Shown here piece by piece: positions 39,540 to 48,197 of a stretch of 64,000 nt of DNA; position 1 is the stretch's first letter; each line of letters begins with the position of its first letter. The position numbers and the translations under genes were made by a program. The notes beneath the pieces were generated by a model that saw nothing but the letters and a program-made list of their open reading frames with translations, searched no databases and was not told the origin of the DNA. Origin of the DNA: Methanothrix sp. (GTDB lineage Archaea; Halobacteriota; Methanosarcinia; Methanotrichales; Methanotrichaceae); assembly GCA_029907715.1 (NCBI GenBank), contig JARYLI010000004.1, positions 1 to 64,000 of the forward strand, in the 5' to 3' direction.

Positions 39540-40679
39540 GTGGTCAGATTGGTTTCGAACACGCGAGATCGCAACATCGATAGCTCTCGGCGCGAGGATT
39601 CTCGCAAAGGCCAGGTAGATCGATGCGAGGTCATATTTGTCTGGCCGCACGTGAAACCGTATCCAGAGGATAAGAACTTCAATGTCGTTGATGTACAGCT
39701 GATCGACCGGCCCAGGATAGATGGCAAAGCAGAGGTTGTCAAGTTCGTCAAGCTCAACTGCATCCAGCAATATCATGGTCTATGGCAGGGTCATCCATGG
39801 AACCCCAGGATAGGAGATATGATCTATATCTACTGGCTCAACGAGCGTGAAGCGCTTGTTCTCGGTACGTGCACATCTGTTGAGCAGGAGCCGATTTGCC
39901 GCAGCGAGGCAGATGATAAGCATCAGGAGTTTGTGTACAAGCTCTGCCCCTGGGAGGAACCAAAGAAGAATGAAGATGGAAACTATGTAGAGTTTCCTCC
40001 TCCCAAGCATCCTGAGTGCTTCAAGTGGTGGCCCAAAACGCGTGACTGGATCCGGATACACGATTGTCCGAACGGCCACAACAGACCTCAATGTGATGCG
40101 CTCGCACCATGCACCTGCTTGGATGACTTGCAGGCAGGCACGTGGCTGAAGGTGTTCTCTGATATCAGCCCAACGGTTCTGGACAAGCGCAGGCGCGTCA
40201 AGTTCCACCACCACTGCGGCTCGATCGTGATATTCGACGAGGACGGTACGATCTACGAGGAGAACAGGGTCGAGGAGGATCCGCGTGGGCACATCTGGTG
40301 GTATCCGACGGGCACAATCGACGTGCACAGTGAGCCCAGTGAGCCGGACGGTGCACGGGTGCGGGTGGTCGCAGATGACGACCATGATATTGCAGACGAG
40401 CACGGCGAGATCGCTGCTGAGCTCACACATCTACCCACGTCAGCGACCGTCCGGATCTACAAGGACGGGTGCATCAGGATCAGGTCTGGAAACGACGGGT
40501 CGGAAGTGTTTCTTGGGACTTCTGGAAACTGCTGGTTGTGGGATATCAAGAATGATACGTACATCGAGTTCGAGGAAGGTAACTGCACGATCAAGGCGAA
40601 CACAATCACGTTGGATGGGGATGTGACACTCAATGGTAATTTGACAATTGGCGGAACATGTAACCTGCGTGGTGAGTGA
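39540..40679 (+). CDS. baseplate spike protein (gpV-like)
   Basis: 379 residues, GTG start (TTG 39549 possible). An OB-like N-terminal part (HPWNPRIGDMIYIYWLNERE), a Cys/His-rich middle (CPNGHNRPQCDALAPCTC) that may bind metal, and a C-terminal beta-helix (CTIKANTITLDGDVTLNGNL), as in membrane-piercing spikes of contractile tails. The Cys-rich middle is unusual for gpV and could fix iron or zinc. Confidence 0.7.
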   Translation: MVRLVSNTRDRNIDSSRREDSRKGQVDRCEVIFVWPHVKPYPEDKNFNVVDVQLIDRPRIDGKAEVVKFVKLNCIQQYHGLWQGHPWNPRIGDMIYIYWLNEREALVLGTCTSVEQEPICRSEADDKHQEFVYKLCPWEEPKKNEDGNYVEFPPPKHPECFKWWPKTRDWIRIHDCPNGHNRPQCDALAPCTCLDDLQAGTWLKVFSDISPTVLDKRRRVKFHHHCGSIVIFDEDGTIYEENRVEEDPRGHIWWYPTGTIDVHSEPSEPDGARVRVVADDDHDIADEHGEIAAELTHLPTSATVRIYKDGCIRIRSGNDGSEVFLGTSGNCWLWDIKNDTYIEFEEGNCTIKANTITLDGDVTLNGNLTIGGTCNLRGE

Positions 40680-41142
40680 ATTGACATTTGGGGATGTCAG
40701 GTTGAACATGATTTTCGACGACGGGTTTTGCCGGTGTCACGGGCGTCTCTCTCCAGCCAGGACGCCGCATGGTGATATCGCGCGCGTTACTGACATAGTG
40801 GACTGCATATATCAGCGCATCGGGATCTGGCTTGCGACGAAGAAAGGAGAAAGACCACTGCATCCGAACTTCGGGTGCTGTATCAGAGATTACATCAACG
40901 AACCACTTACAGTAGCGACACTGAAGGCACTGAGGGGACATATAGAAGCCGAGCTGAAGGAGATCTTCCCGGAGTTCGAAGTACGGAATGTAACTGTATC
41001 TGTTCAGGAGAGAAACACGATAGAGGTACGAGCTTATGTCGGCGACGTACAGATACAATTCGCCGGCAATGAGGCGACACTCTCACGCTTGAACGCACAG
41101 CTTCGTGAAGCAATGAAAGATTTGAAAATGGTTCGTGAGTGA
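40672..41142 (+). CDS. baseplate wedge protein (gpW/gp25 family)
   Basis: 156 residues from GTG 40672 (TTG 40681 or GTG 40669 possible). DCIYQRIGIWLATKKGERPL followed by HPNFGCCIRDYINEPLT is the gp25 signature, with VQERNTIEVRAYVGDVQIQF at the end. Gp25 belongs to the baseplate wedge. Its stop TGA is the first part of the repeat F. Confidence 0.75.
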   Translation: MSELTFGDVRLNMIFDDGFCRCHGRLSPARTPHGDIARVTDIVDCIYQRIGIWLATKKGERPLHPNFGCCIRDYINEPLTVATLKALRGHIEAELKEIFPEFEVRNVTVSVQERNTIEVRAYVGDVQIQFAGNEATLSRLNAQLREAMKDLKMVRE

Positions 41143-41291
41143 CAGAGAATAGCAGGGCGCAAGCTCCGGCCTGAAGGCCAGAGTAAAGCTTGAGTCACCC
41201 TCGGACTGAGGGGTAGAGCCTGTGGAGATACTGGATGAAACAGATCAATGAGACAGGAAGCTCCGGCCTTTCAGGCCGGAGAGGAGGTCAC
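41141..41291 (+). repeat. dispersed hairpin repeat F (long form), IS200/IS605-end-like
   Basis: 151 bp, same layout as B: GACAGAGAATAGCAGGGCGC, hairpin 1 (CTCCGGCCTGAAGGCCAGAG), the GAGCCTGTGGAGATACTGG segment, hairpin 2 (CTCCGGCCTTTCAGGCCGGAG) and GAGGAGGTCAC. GAGGAGGT lies seven bases before the ATG of the baseplate J gene and is its ribosome site. Confidence 0.75.
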
Positions 41292-41295
41292 AGTC

Positions 41296-42735
41296 ATGCC
41301 GAACTCGTTCATGGAATTTCTCGACATGTCCCCGGAGGAAATTTACGAGGACTGGCTGAAGTTCATCACGACACGCGACCCGCTGCTTAAAGACACGTCT
41401 CCTGCTAGCTTCAATGCAGTGCTAGCAGAAGCTATCGCTTCTGAATTCTGGATATTCCTGCAGCTGCTGAAGCAGAAGGTGAAGGATGTAAACATCCTCA
41501 CAGCAGAAGGTGAGGCTCTATCCGAGATCGTGAAATCGATTCTCCCCGAAGGAAGGAGATCCGGCGAGAGAGCGACTGGGACCATTCTGTTCAGCAGACC
41601 TACGCCGGCCCCATCAGACATCGTCATACCCGCAGGGACGATATGCGCTGCAGTCGGAGATGACCGCACACTCGTAGAGTTCGAGACCACTGAAACAGTA
41701 ACACTGGCTCAGAATGCGTTTGAAGTATATGCACCAGCAAGAGCGATCAGAGCTGGCACTAAAGGGAATGTGCATGCCGGTGCCATATCGATCATAAGGA
41801 CTCCAGTGCTTGGTATCACATCATGCACAAATGATATGGCGTTTACTGGCGGCACGGACATGGAGTCGGATGAGGACCTGAGACGCAGGGCACTGTATGC
41901 AATCTGGACCAATGGCCGCGCCACCATTCCTCTTATCAGAGAGCATATCGACGCCCTGGAGGGAGTGAGAGAGGTTAAGGTCGAGACGCTCGGTCAGGGA
42001 GATGTGCTGCTGGTAATCGATGGTGATCCAGCATCGATCAGCAGCCGTGTAGATACGGCCATATACGAGAACCTTGCCGCGGGCATCACCGCGTGCGGTG
42101 TTCTTGGAGCAACGCTGCGCCCAGAAGGTCATACATTCGAGATTGGCGACACGTCGGGCGCACCGGTGTGGGTCAGGACTCTGCAGTACATACCAGTACA
42201 TCTGGAAGTCCCGTTTCAGTATATAACTCCACTCGGCCAGACTAAGCGGGGGTATGCTGTTTTCTACGCTGGAACAATGCCAGGCGATGCGGTCAAGGCA
42301 ATAGTCGATGCCGACCACCCATATGCCACGAGAATAGTGTCCTCATCGTACATAGGTAGCTATAGCTTCGATATACTGATGGGGCACGGAACGTATCCAC
42401 GTCTCTGGGTCGCGCCTGAGTTACAAAGAGTTGATATCGAACTCGAGATTGTAATGACATCAACTCCTGAGCAAGATCTGCTTGAAAACATCAAGACAAG
42501 CCTAGAGACAGCGCTGGATGCATATAAGATCGGAGATCCTATAGAATACGCAGATCTGGTCAAATATATCTATATTGATTATACATCCAGTAGAGCGTTC
42601 AGAGGTATCGACGACATAAAGCTGTTCACAATCACCTGCAAGAACGAGACGATAGACAACTTCGGTGAAAAGATTGTGCTCGAAGACGACGAGCGTGCAG
42701 TTCCTGGAACCATTACCGTTTCTGAAGCTGAGTGA
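41296..42735 (+). CDS. baseplate J-like protein
   Basis: 479 residues from ATG 41296. IVIPAGTICAAVGDDRTLVE, AFTGGTDMESDEDLRRRAL and the C-terminal LETALDAYKIGDPIEYADLV are typical of the baseplate J family, which forms the periphery of the baseplate. Last gene of the late operon, it ends one base before the convergent integrase stop. Confidence 0.85.
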   Translation: MPNSFMEFLDMSPEEIYEDWLKFITTRDPLLKDTSPASFNAVLAEAIASEFWIFLQLLKQKVKDVNILTAEGEALSEIVKSILPEGRRSGERATGTILFSRPTPAPSDIVIPAGTICAAVGDDRTLVEFETTETVTLAQNAFEVYAPARAIRAGTKGNVHAGAISIIRTPVLGITSCTNDMAFTGGTDMESDEDLRRRALYAIWTNGRATIPLIREHIDALEGVREVKVETLGQGDVLLVIDGDPASISSRVDTAIYENLAAGITACGVLGATLRPEGHTFEIGDTSGAPVWVRTLQYIPVHLEVPFQYITPLGQTKRGYAVFYAGTMPGDAVKAIVDADHPYATRIVSSSYIGSYSFDILMGHGTYPRLWVAPELQRVDIELEIVMTSTPEQDLLENIKTSLETALDAYKIGDPIEYADLVKYIYIDYTSSRAFRGIDDIKLFTITCKNETIDNFGEKIVLEDDERAVPGTITVSEAE

Positions 42736-42736
42736 G

Positions 42737-43642
42737 CTACACCCCAAGCATCGGTATGTGCGCCAGGTAGCTGCGCTTGACGTCCTCAGGATCGATATGG
42801 TTGTAGATGTCGATCGCCTCGTTCATCGCGTCGCCTCGGAGCCACTTGATGTAGTCTCGAGGCATCCCTGAGCGGATTAAGTGCGTTGTAAACCAGTGGC
42901 GGCAGCAGTGAGGCGAGAAGTGATCCTCAGGGCGGTCGGACTTTGGATCGTGCAAGCCGACACGCTCCGCAGCCTTCGTGACAATGGTCTGAATTGACGA
43001 GATTCCCAGCCTCGTGCCGAACCGGTTCAGAAAGAGCGCTTTCTCCCTTCTACGCATTGGTCTCGAAGCTCGAACAGCAAGCCAACGTTTCAGTGCTCGA
43101 GCTGCTTCGTCGTCGAAGTAGACGATTCGATTAGAACGCTTAGCAGTCTCCTTCAGAAGTATCGAATTGTTATCTGTATTTACATCATCTACATCCAGAG
43201 CTGCCAGCTCGTTCACACGTATCCCTGTTTTGAGCAGGATCAATAGGATAGCACGATCTCGAGTATCGATCGTCGCTCTTACCATCCGAGCTGCGTCCTC
43301 GATTGAGATCAGTTTCCTGTGGTTCACCGGATCCTTGTATGTTTTAAGGTACCGCTTCTTGAGATTGTGCATGGGGTTCGATTCGATCTCGCCGATCTCT
43401 TCGAGATAGTCTATCCATACACCGATCCGCCCGAAAGTCTTCTTAATTGTGGTCGAGCGGAGTTTTTTGACGGATCGGAGATACCGGAGATAACGCACCA
43501 GGCTCTCTGAACTTTTGGGATCTCTGCTATCTTTCTCACTCCATCTCAGATAGGCCTTTACGTTGAACATAGTATCTCTGATGGTTGTAGGACTCATTCC
43601 TCGGAGTTCAAGATCCTGCTGAAAATCCTGGAGATCTATCAT
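42737..43642 (-). CDS. int: tyrosine integrase
   Basis: 301 residues from ATG 43642 (overlapping the stop of the upstream gene as ATGA; GGTGGGTGGG upstream). An N-terminal SAM-like domain (FQQDLELRGMSPTTIRDTM), then catalytic motifs: TGIRVNELAALDVDDV (first Arg), HCCRHWFTTHLIRSG (HxxR) and IDIYNHIDPEDV (Tyr). Tyrosine recombinases of this kind integrate and excise proviruses. It faces the late operon and stands at the right end of the provirus. Confidence 0.85.
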   Translation of the reverse strand: MIDLQDFQQDLELRGMSPTTIRDTMFNVKAYLRWSEKDSRDPKSSESLVRYLRYLRSVKKLRSTTIKKTFGRIGVWIDYLEEIGEIESNPMHNLKKRYLKTYKDPVNHRKLISIEDAARMVRATIDTRDRAILLILLKTGIRVNELAALDVDDVNTDNNSILLKETAKRSNRIVYFDDEAARALKRWLAVRASRPMRRREKALFLNRFGTRLGISSIQTIVTKAAERVGLHDPKSDRPEDHFSPHCCRHWFTTHLIRSGMPRDYIKWLRGDAMNEAIDIYNHIDPEDVKRSYLAHIPMLGV

Positions 43643-44148
43643 CCCACCCACCTCCAGCCGCGTGTTGTCTCCTGGACGAGGCCGAGATCTAAGAGGGTAT
43701 AGAGCTGGTTGGTCACGATCTCAATCGCGTCAACATCGCTCCTGTCCACCCCGAGCGCGTCCAGCAGCGCGCGACTCGACCAGATCTCCCCAGACTTCAG
43801 CAGGTCGAGCAGTGCCGGATCGAAGGATCCGAGGCCCCGAGATCCGCTTCGATGCGAGAAATACTGATTTTTAAGCTTGAATATCTCAGTCTCGAGTTCT
43901 TTGATCCGAGCATTGCTCTTTTCGAGCTCGCGCTGTAGTCTCCGATTCTCGACGAATAGATCTGATTTTTGGGCTGCTCCTTCGTCGCTCCCCTCAGCGA
44001 GGTGCTCTTCCACGATCTCGTAAATCCACCGGCTTAGTGGCATCCTCGCCTTCCGTGCCAGCCGCCGCCAGCGCTCTCTGTCTCTTGATGTAGGAAAATA
44101 GAGGATGAACTGCCTGGCCCGGCGCTCTTCTAAATCGCTCAAAGTCAT
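43639..44148 (-). CDS. integrase partner with RHH-like start, coiled coil and winged helix
   Basis: 169 residues. The first part (ERRARQFILYFPTSRDRERW, then MPLSRWIYEIVEEHLAEG) resembles a ribbon-helix-helix DNA-binding domain, residues about 63-95 are a coiled coil (RRLQRELEKSNARIKELETE), and the last 60 residues look like a winged helix (GEIWSSRALLDALGVDRSDV). Two-gene operon with the integrase (ATGA overlap). Probably a control protein for integration, excision or its own promoter. Confidence 0.6.
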   Translation of the reverse strand: MTLSDLEERRARQFILYFPTSRDRERWRRLARKARMPLSRWIYEIVEEHLAEGSDEGAAQKSDLFVENRRLQRELEKSNARIKELETEIFKLKNQYFSHRSGSRGLGSFDPALLDLLKSGEIWSSRALLDALGVDRSDVDAIEIVTNQLYTLLDLGLVQETTRGWRWVG

Positions 44149-44171
44149 GATTTAAAATCGATCATTCTAGC

Positions 44172-44180
44172 ATATAAAGC
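44172..44180 (-). promoter_or_regulatory. TATA box of the integrase operon
   Basis: GCTTTATATG on the minus strand; transcription would begin near 44151, so the ATG at 44148 is almost leaderless. Confidence 0.5.
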
Positions 44181-44720
44181 TATCATTTATACCGTAGTAG
44201 CAGAGAACTACTCCTACCTCCTGGACCTGCTGGTCCATGCCAGGCAGTTCTACCTCAGGTCCATGCCGTTCGAGGAGCGCTTTCGGTAATCACGAGATCA
44301 GGATCACACAGGCCCATGGGATTTCGTGATCATATCAGAGAACATCGTCTCCTTGCAGGCCCATGCAGTGGCAAGGTTGCTGGATCCCTGCGATCTCCTC
44401 AGAGCCCGGGGCGTGTTTCCTGCCAGTTCAGGCTGGGCTTACTGTAATCGCTCTTATCCACCTGATAACCTGCAGAAGAAGCACTGGCCCTTCTATGCGC
44501 TCGTTTCGACTTATCTTCGACGCAGTCGAAGGCCCGTAGATCGAACGGGTGCTTCCAGCAACCAGACATGCCGCCAGGTGCTGAGCACATGAGATCGCCT
44601 GTATTTTTTCCACTGAGGCTCCACCTCGAACAAGTTCAGACCCTCCGGGATAGGTATATTACCCAGTAGATTCACATGCCGGCATGGCCTGTGGTCTTGC
44701 ACTTCACACGTGGGGATACC
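44181..44720. other. provirus right edge, probable attR region with gene remnants
   Basis: 540 bp without a convincing gene. From about 44193 a plus-strand frame reads AENYSYLLDLLVHARQFYLR and ends at a stop at 44287-44289, like the 3' end of some host gene. A second fragment near 44326 (VIISENIVSLQAHAVARLLD) merges with the host repeat. The inverted pair ATCACGA/TCGTGAT (44287-44293, 44324-44330) lies between. One of these junctions is probably the attachment site; the left att site is not in view. Confidence 0.4.
44446..44563 (-). repeat. chromosomal dispersed repeat, copy 3
   Basis: On the minus strand: GGTTGCTGGAAGCACC, GGCCTTCGACTGCGTCGAAG, ATAAGTCGAAACGAGCGC, CAGGTTATCAGGTGGATAAG. Same order as copies at 51130 and 51245, in the opposite orientation. 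Confidence 0.75.
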
Positions 44721-45002
44721 ATGATCACCATCAAGGATGTCGAGCACATAAGCTGGCTTGCCAGCATCAGGGTCTCCGAGGAGGAGCGGGAGGAGCTTGT
44801 TGCACAGTTCAACACGATTCTGGATTACTTTCAGCAGTTGGATGAGGTGGATACAGAGGGCGTCGAGCCGACGTACAGAGTCGTGGACCTTGCAAACGTA
44901 TTCAGGGAGGATGTGCCCGGGGAATCGCTCTCCCAGGAGGAGGCCCTGAGAAACGCGCCGAGAAGAGAGGAAGGATACTTCAGAAGCCCGAGGATAGTGT
45001 GA
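44721..45002 (+). CDS. gatC: glutamyl-/aspartyl-tRNA amidotransferase subunit C
   Basis: 93 residues from ATG 44721. MITIKDVEHISWLASIRVSE, then FNTILDYFQQLDEVDTEGVE, and VFREDVPGESLSQEEAL, with the usual length of GatC. It helps fold GatA in the GatCAB complex, which converts misacylated Asp-tRNA(Asn) or Glu-tRNA(Gln) in the cytoplasm. First gene of gatC-gatA-gatB. Its start and GTGGGGA site follow the repeat-rich provirus edge, and its stop overlaps the gatA start region. Confidence 0.9.
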   Translation: MITIKDVEHISWLASIRVSEEEREELVAQFNTILDYFQQLDEVDTEGVEPTYRVVDLANVFREDVPGESLSQEEALRNAPRREEGYFRSPRIV

Positions 45003-45004
45003 GC

Positions 45005-46420
45005 ATGCTGTTACAGCTGAGGGAGGATATCAGGTCAGGCTCTGCTGAGGAATATATTCACAGGCTCTTCGAGAGGATAGAGCGCAGCAGGCTGAACGCG
45101 TTCACCACGCTTGCGAAGGAGAGCGCCCTGGAAGCCGCAAGAGAGTTCGATGCCAGGCCCTGGAAGGGCGCGCTCGCTGGTATACCGATCGCGATAAAGG
45201 ACAACATATGCACGAAGGGCATAGAGACGACATGCAGCTCGAGGATTCTCAAAGGGTTCATCCCGCCGTATGATGCCCATGTGATAGAGCGGCTCAGGGC
45301 AGAGGGCGCCATAATCATCGGGAAGACGAACATGGATGAGTTCGCCATGGGTACATCGACAGAGACGAGCTGCTTCGGCCCGACAAGGAACCCATGGGAT
45401 CTGGAGAGGGTGCCCGGGGGGTCGAGCGGTGGATCTGCTGCTGCTGTGGCGGCAGGCGAGGCGCCATGTGCACTGGGCTCTGACACAGGCGGATCTGTCA
45501 GATGCCCCGCATCCTTCTGCGGCACCGTCGGCCTGAAGCCAACATACGGGCTGGTCTCGCGCTACGGGCTTATAGCATACGCGAACTCTCTCGAGCAGAT
45601 CGGGCCAATCACAAAGACCGTTGAGGATGCGGCTCTTCTCCTTGATGTCATAGCTGGACACGATCCAAGGGATTCCACATCAGTTGCATCTGAAAAGAAC
45701 TATCTCAGCAGCATCGGCGGTGAGATCAGAGGCACACGCATCGGCGTTCCAGAGGAATACTTCGGCGAGGGCGTCGATCCGGGAGTGGAGCGGGCTGTGT
45801 GGGACGCTGTATCGGTTCTGGAGGATCTGGGCGCGAGCTGGAGGAAGATAAGCCTGCCTCACACGAAGTACGCGCTTCCTGCGTACTACATAATAGCGAT
45901 GTCTGAGGCGTCATCCAATCTGGCCAGGTTCGACGGGTTGAGATACGGGTTGAGGGTCGGAGAGGACAGGGACTGGCACACGACCTTCTCTGAGATCAGG
46001 GCTGTGGGGTTCGGCAGGGAGACGAAGCGCAGGATCCTGCTTGGCACATATGCTCTCTCCGCAGGCTACTACGGACGGTACTACCTGAAGGCTCTGAAGG
46101 TGAGAACTCTCATAAGAAGAGATTTTGAGCATGCGCTGAAAGAGGTTGATATCATAGCATCTCCCACAATGCCATTCCCCGCCTTCAGGATCGGTGAGAG
46201 AATAACGGATCCGATATCCCTCTACATGTCGGATGTGTTCACGGTGCCCATAAATCTTGCAGGAATACCCGCTATATCCGTGCCTTGCGGCTTCTCAGAT
46301 GGACTTCCTGTCGGTCTTCAGCTCATGGCAAGGCCGTTCGACGAGGCTCTGCTTCTCAGGGTTGCCAGTGCCTACGAGCAATCGACCCCGTATCATCTCA
46401 GATCCCCGGAGGTGGTCTGA
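45005..46420 (+). CDS. gatA: aspartyl/glutamyl-tRNA amidotransferase subunit A
   Basis: 471 residues from ATG 45005 (GTG 44999 is in frame; GAGGATA lies nine bases before the ATG). The amidase signature is complete: Lys of GIPIAIKDNICT (about residue 65), PGGSSGGSAAAVAAG and SDTGGSVRCPASFCG supply the Ser-cisSer-Lys triad. GatA releases ammonia from glutamine for transfer by GatB. It overlaps gatB by one base. Confidence 0.95.
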   Translation: MLLQLREDIRSGSAEEYIHRLFERIERSRLNAFTTLAKESALEAAREFDARPWKGALAGIPIAIKDNICTKGIETTCSSRILKGFIPPYDAHVIERLRAEGAIIIGKTNMDEFAMGTSTETSCFGPTRNPWDLERVPGGSSGGSAAAVAAGEAPCALGSDTGGSVRCPASFCGTVGLKPTYGLVSRYGLIAYANSLEQIGPITKTVEDAALLLDVIAGHDPRDSTSVASEKNYLSSIGGEIRGTRIGVPEEYFGEGVDPGVERAVWDAVSVLEDLGASWRKISLPHTKYALPAYYIIAMSEASSNLARFDGLRYGLRVGEDRDWHTTFSEIRAVGFGRETKRRILLGTYALSAGYYGRYYLKALKVRTLIRRDFEHALKEVDIIASPTMPFPAFRIGERITDPISLYMSDVFTVPINLAGIPAISVPCGFSDGLPVGLQLMARPFDEALLLRVASAYEQSTPYHLRSPEVV

Positions 46421-47838
46421 TGGATGATGTGATGATCGGCCTGGAGATACACATCCAGCTCAACCGGCTCAGGTCAAAGATGTTCTGCGGTTGTTCTACA
46501 AGCTACCACGATGCTCCTCCGAACACACACACCTGCCCTGTCTGTCTCGGCCTTCCAGGTTCACTTCCTGTCATCAACAGAAAGGCGGTTGAGTTCGGGA
46601 TAAAGGTCGCACTGGCGCTGAACTGCAGCATCGCAGAGGAGACGATGTTCTACAGGAAGAACTACTACTATCCTGATCTGCCAAAGGGATTCCAGATAAG
46701 CCAGTACGATTATCCGCTGGCCACCGGCGGGTACGTCCTCATCAAGGGTGATGATGGGCAGGAACGGAGAATAAGGATAACCAGGGTCCACATGGAGGAG
46801 GATCCGGGAAGACTGGTGCATGCGGGCACAATAGACAAAGCAAGGTACACCCTGGTCGATTACAATCGATGCGGCATGCCGCTGCTTGAGGTCGTCACAG
46901 AGCCGGATCTCAGATCTCCCAGAGAGGCAAGGCTCTTCCTGGACAAGCTCAGGACGATTCTGGAGTATCTGGATGTATTCGATGGCAATCTCGAGGGTTC
47001 TTTGAGAGTGGACTCGAACATATCGCTCGCAGGCGGGGACAGAGTGGAGGTCAAGAACATCTCGAGCCACAAGGGTGTCGAGAAGGCGTTATCGTATGAG
47101 ATAACGAGACAGAGGAACCTGAAGCGAAGGGGGATCGAGGTCGTCCAGGAGACCAGGCACTACGATGAGCTTCGCGGCGTGACAGTATCGATAAGAACAA
47201 AGGAGGAGGCTCACGATTACAGGTACTTCCCCGAGATGGATCTCGTTCCTCTTAGGATCGCTGACTGGGTTCCAGGGATAAGGGCCGAGCTTCCAGAGCT
47301 TCCGGATGCGAAGAGGGAGCGCTTCAGGGAGCAGTACGGCATAACCGATGATCACGCGAAGTCCCTCACATCTGAGATAAAGGTCGCTGACTTCTACGAG
47401 TGGGTTGCTGCTCGATCCGATCCGAAGCTTGCTGCAGTCTGGATCGCAGATGTTCTTAAAGGAGAGCTGAACTACAGGGATCTGACCATAGAGAGCTTCA
47501 AGAGAGAGAGCATGCTCGAGATAGTCAGGATGCTCTCCGAGAATGAGATCACAGACGAGATCGCGGTCACTCTTATAAGAACCATACTCGACAGGGGAGG
47601 CTCTCCCAGGGAGATCGTGGAGAGCATGGGCCTGAAGAGAGCGGATGATGATTATGTCGCTAGGGCTGTCAGGGAGGCGGTTGCAGACTCACAGGAGGCG
47701 GTGAGGGATTACCTCAGCGGAAACGCCAGAGCGATAAACTACATCGTCGGGCAGGTCATGAAGAGAACAAAAGGCAGGGCAGATCCATCAGTCGCACACA
47801 GGCTTGTGAAGGAGGAGATCGAACGGCAGATCTGCTGA
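46420..47838 (+). CDS. gatB: aspartyl/glutamyl-tRNA amidotransferase subunit B
   Basis: 472 residues from ATG 46420 (TGATG with gatA; a longer open frame upstream lies in gatA and is not used). VMIGLEIHIQLNRLRSKMFC, CPVCLGLPGSLPVINRKAVE with Cys pairs for zinc, and KNYYYPDLPKGFQISQYDYP are GatB hallmarks; the C-terminus has the YqeY-like tail (NYIVGQVMKRTKGRADP). It phosphorylates the misacylated tRNA and completes amidation. Confidence 0.95.
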   Translation: MDDVMIGLEIHIQLNRLRSKMFCGCSTSYHDAPPNTHTCPVCLGLPGSLPVINRKAVEFGIKVALALNCSIAEETMFYRKNYYYPDLPKGFQISQYDYPLATGGYVLIKGDDGQERRIRITRVHMEEDPGRLVHAGTIDKARYTLVDYNRCGMPLLEVVTEPDLRSPREARLFLDKLRTILEYLDVFDGNLEGSLRVDSNISLAGGDRVEVKNISSHKGVEKALSYEITRQRNLKRRGIEVVQETRHYDELRGVTVSIRTKEEAHDYRYFPEMDLVPLRIADWVPGIRAELPELPDAKRERFREQYGITDDHAKSLTSEIKVADFYEWVAARSDPKLAAVWIADVLKGELNYRDLTIESFKRESMLEIVRMLSENEITDEIAVTLIRTILDRGGSPREIVESMGLKRADDDYVARAVREAVADSQEAVRDYLSGNARAINYIVGQVMKRTKGRADPSVAHRLVKEEIERQIC

Positions 47839-47933
47839 TCTGCCCGACCCCTTTGTAAATGCTGCTCCCAGAAGGCAAACACGCGCTTTTGTATCTCACA
47901 GCAAATCTTTAACATATATTCCTGACCGACACC

Positions 47934-47942
47934 CTTATATCA
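47934..47942 (+). promoter_or_regulatory. TATA box of the symporter operon
   Basis: CTTATATCA in the gap after gatB; a start near 47963 gives a leader of about 40 bases. ACATATATT at 47912-47920 is a weaker alternative. Confidence 0.4.
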
Positions 47943-48003
47943 TGATAATATGTAACATGCTGCCATTATACACGCTCCGGGAGAGCTGCAGGAGGGTGCC
48001 GAT

Positions 48004-48192
48004 GTGCTTGGAATAGATGATCCTTGGATATGGGGGGTTTACCTTTTGTGCATCTTGAGCACGGTTCTGTGCGTCTCATACGGCATCGCCAACTGGAATA
48101 AGGGCGAGGAGCTGGAGAAACAGGAGATCATGGAGGAGGCTGCCTGGGAGGCCCAGGAGCTGGAGATGCAGGAGAAAGAGCTGGGCATGTGA
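48004..48192 (+). CDS. small accessory protein of the symporter
   Basis: 62 residues, GTG start at 48004 with GGAGGGTG upstream. One membrane helix (IWGVYLLCILSTVLCVSYGI) is followed by an acidic cytoplasmic tail (EELEKQEIMEEAAWEAQELE). It resembles small accessory subunits encoded before SSS-family permeases in methanogens and other prokaryotes. Its stop overlaps the symporter start. Confidence 0.7.
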   Translation: MLGIDDPWIWGVYLLCILSTVLCVSYGIANWNKGEELEKQEIMEEAAWEAQELEMQEKELGM

Positions 48193-48197
48193 TTTTT

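Noticed and set aside
14479-41291. CRISPR array from the hairpin repeats
   Set aside because: The copies are kilobases apart with whole genes between them; there are no regular spacers.
44326-44592. 88-codon plus-strand frame near gatC
   Set aside because: Half of it is the chromosomal repeat read backwards; more likely decayed DNA.
44181-44720. tRNA as integration target
   Set aside because: No cloverleaf or T-loop consensus was found here or elsewhere in the window.
46285-46419. N-terminal extension of gatB
   Set aside because: It lies inside gatA; GatB normally starts at the ATG at 46420, which overlaps the gatA stop.
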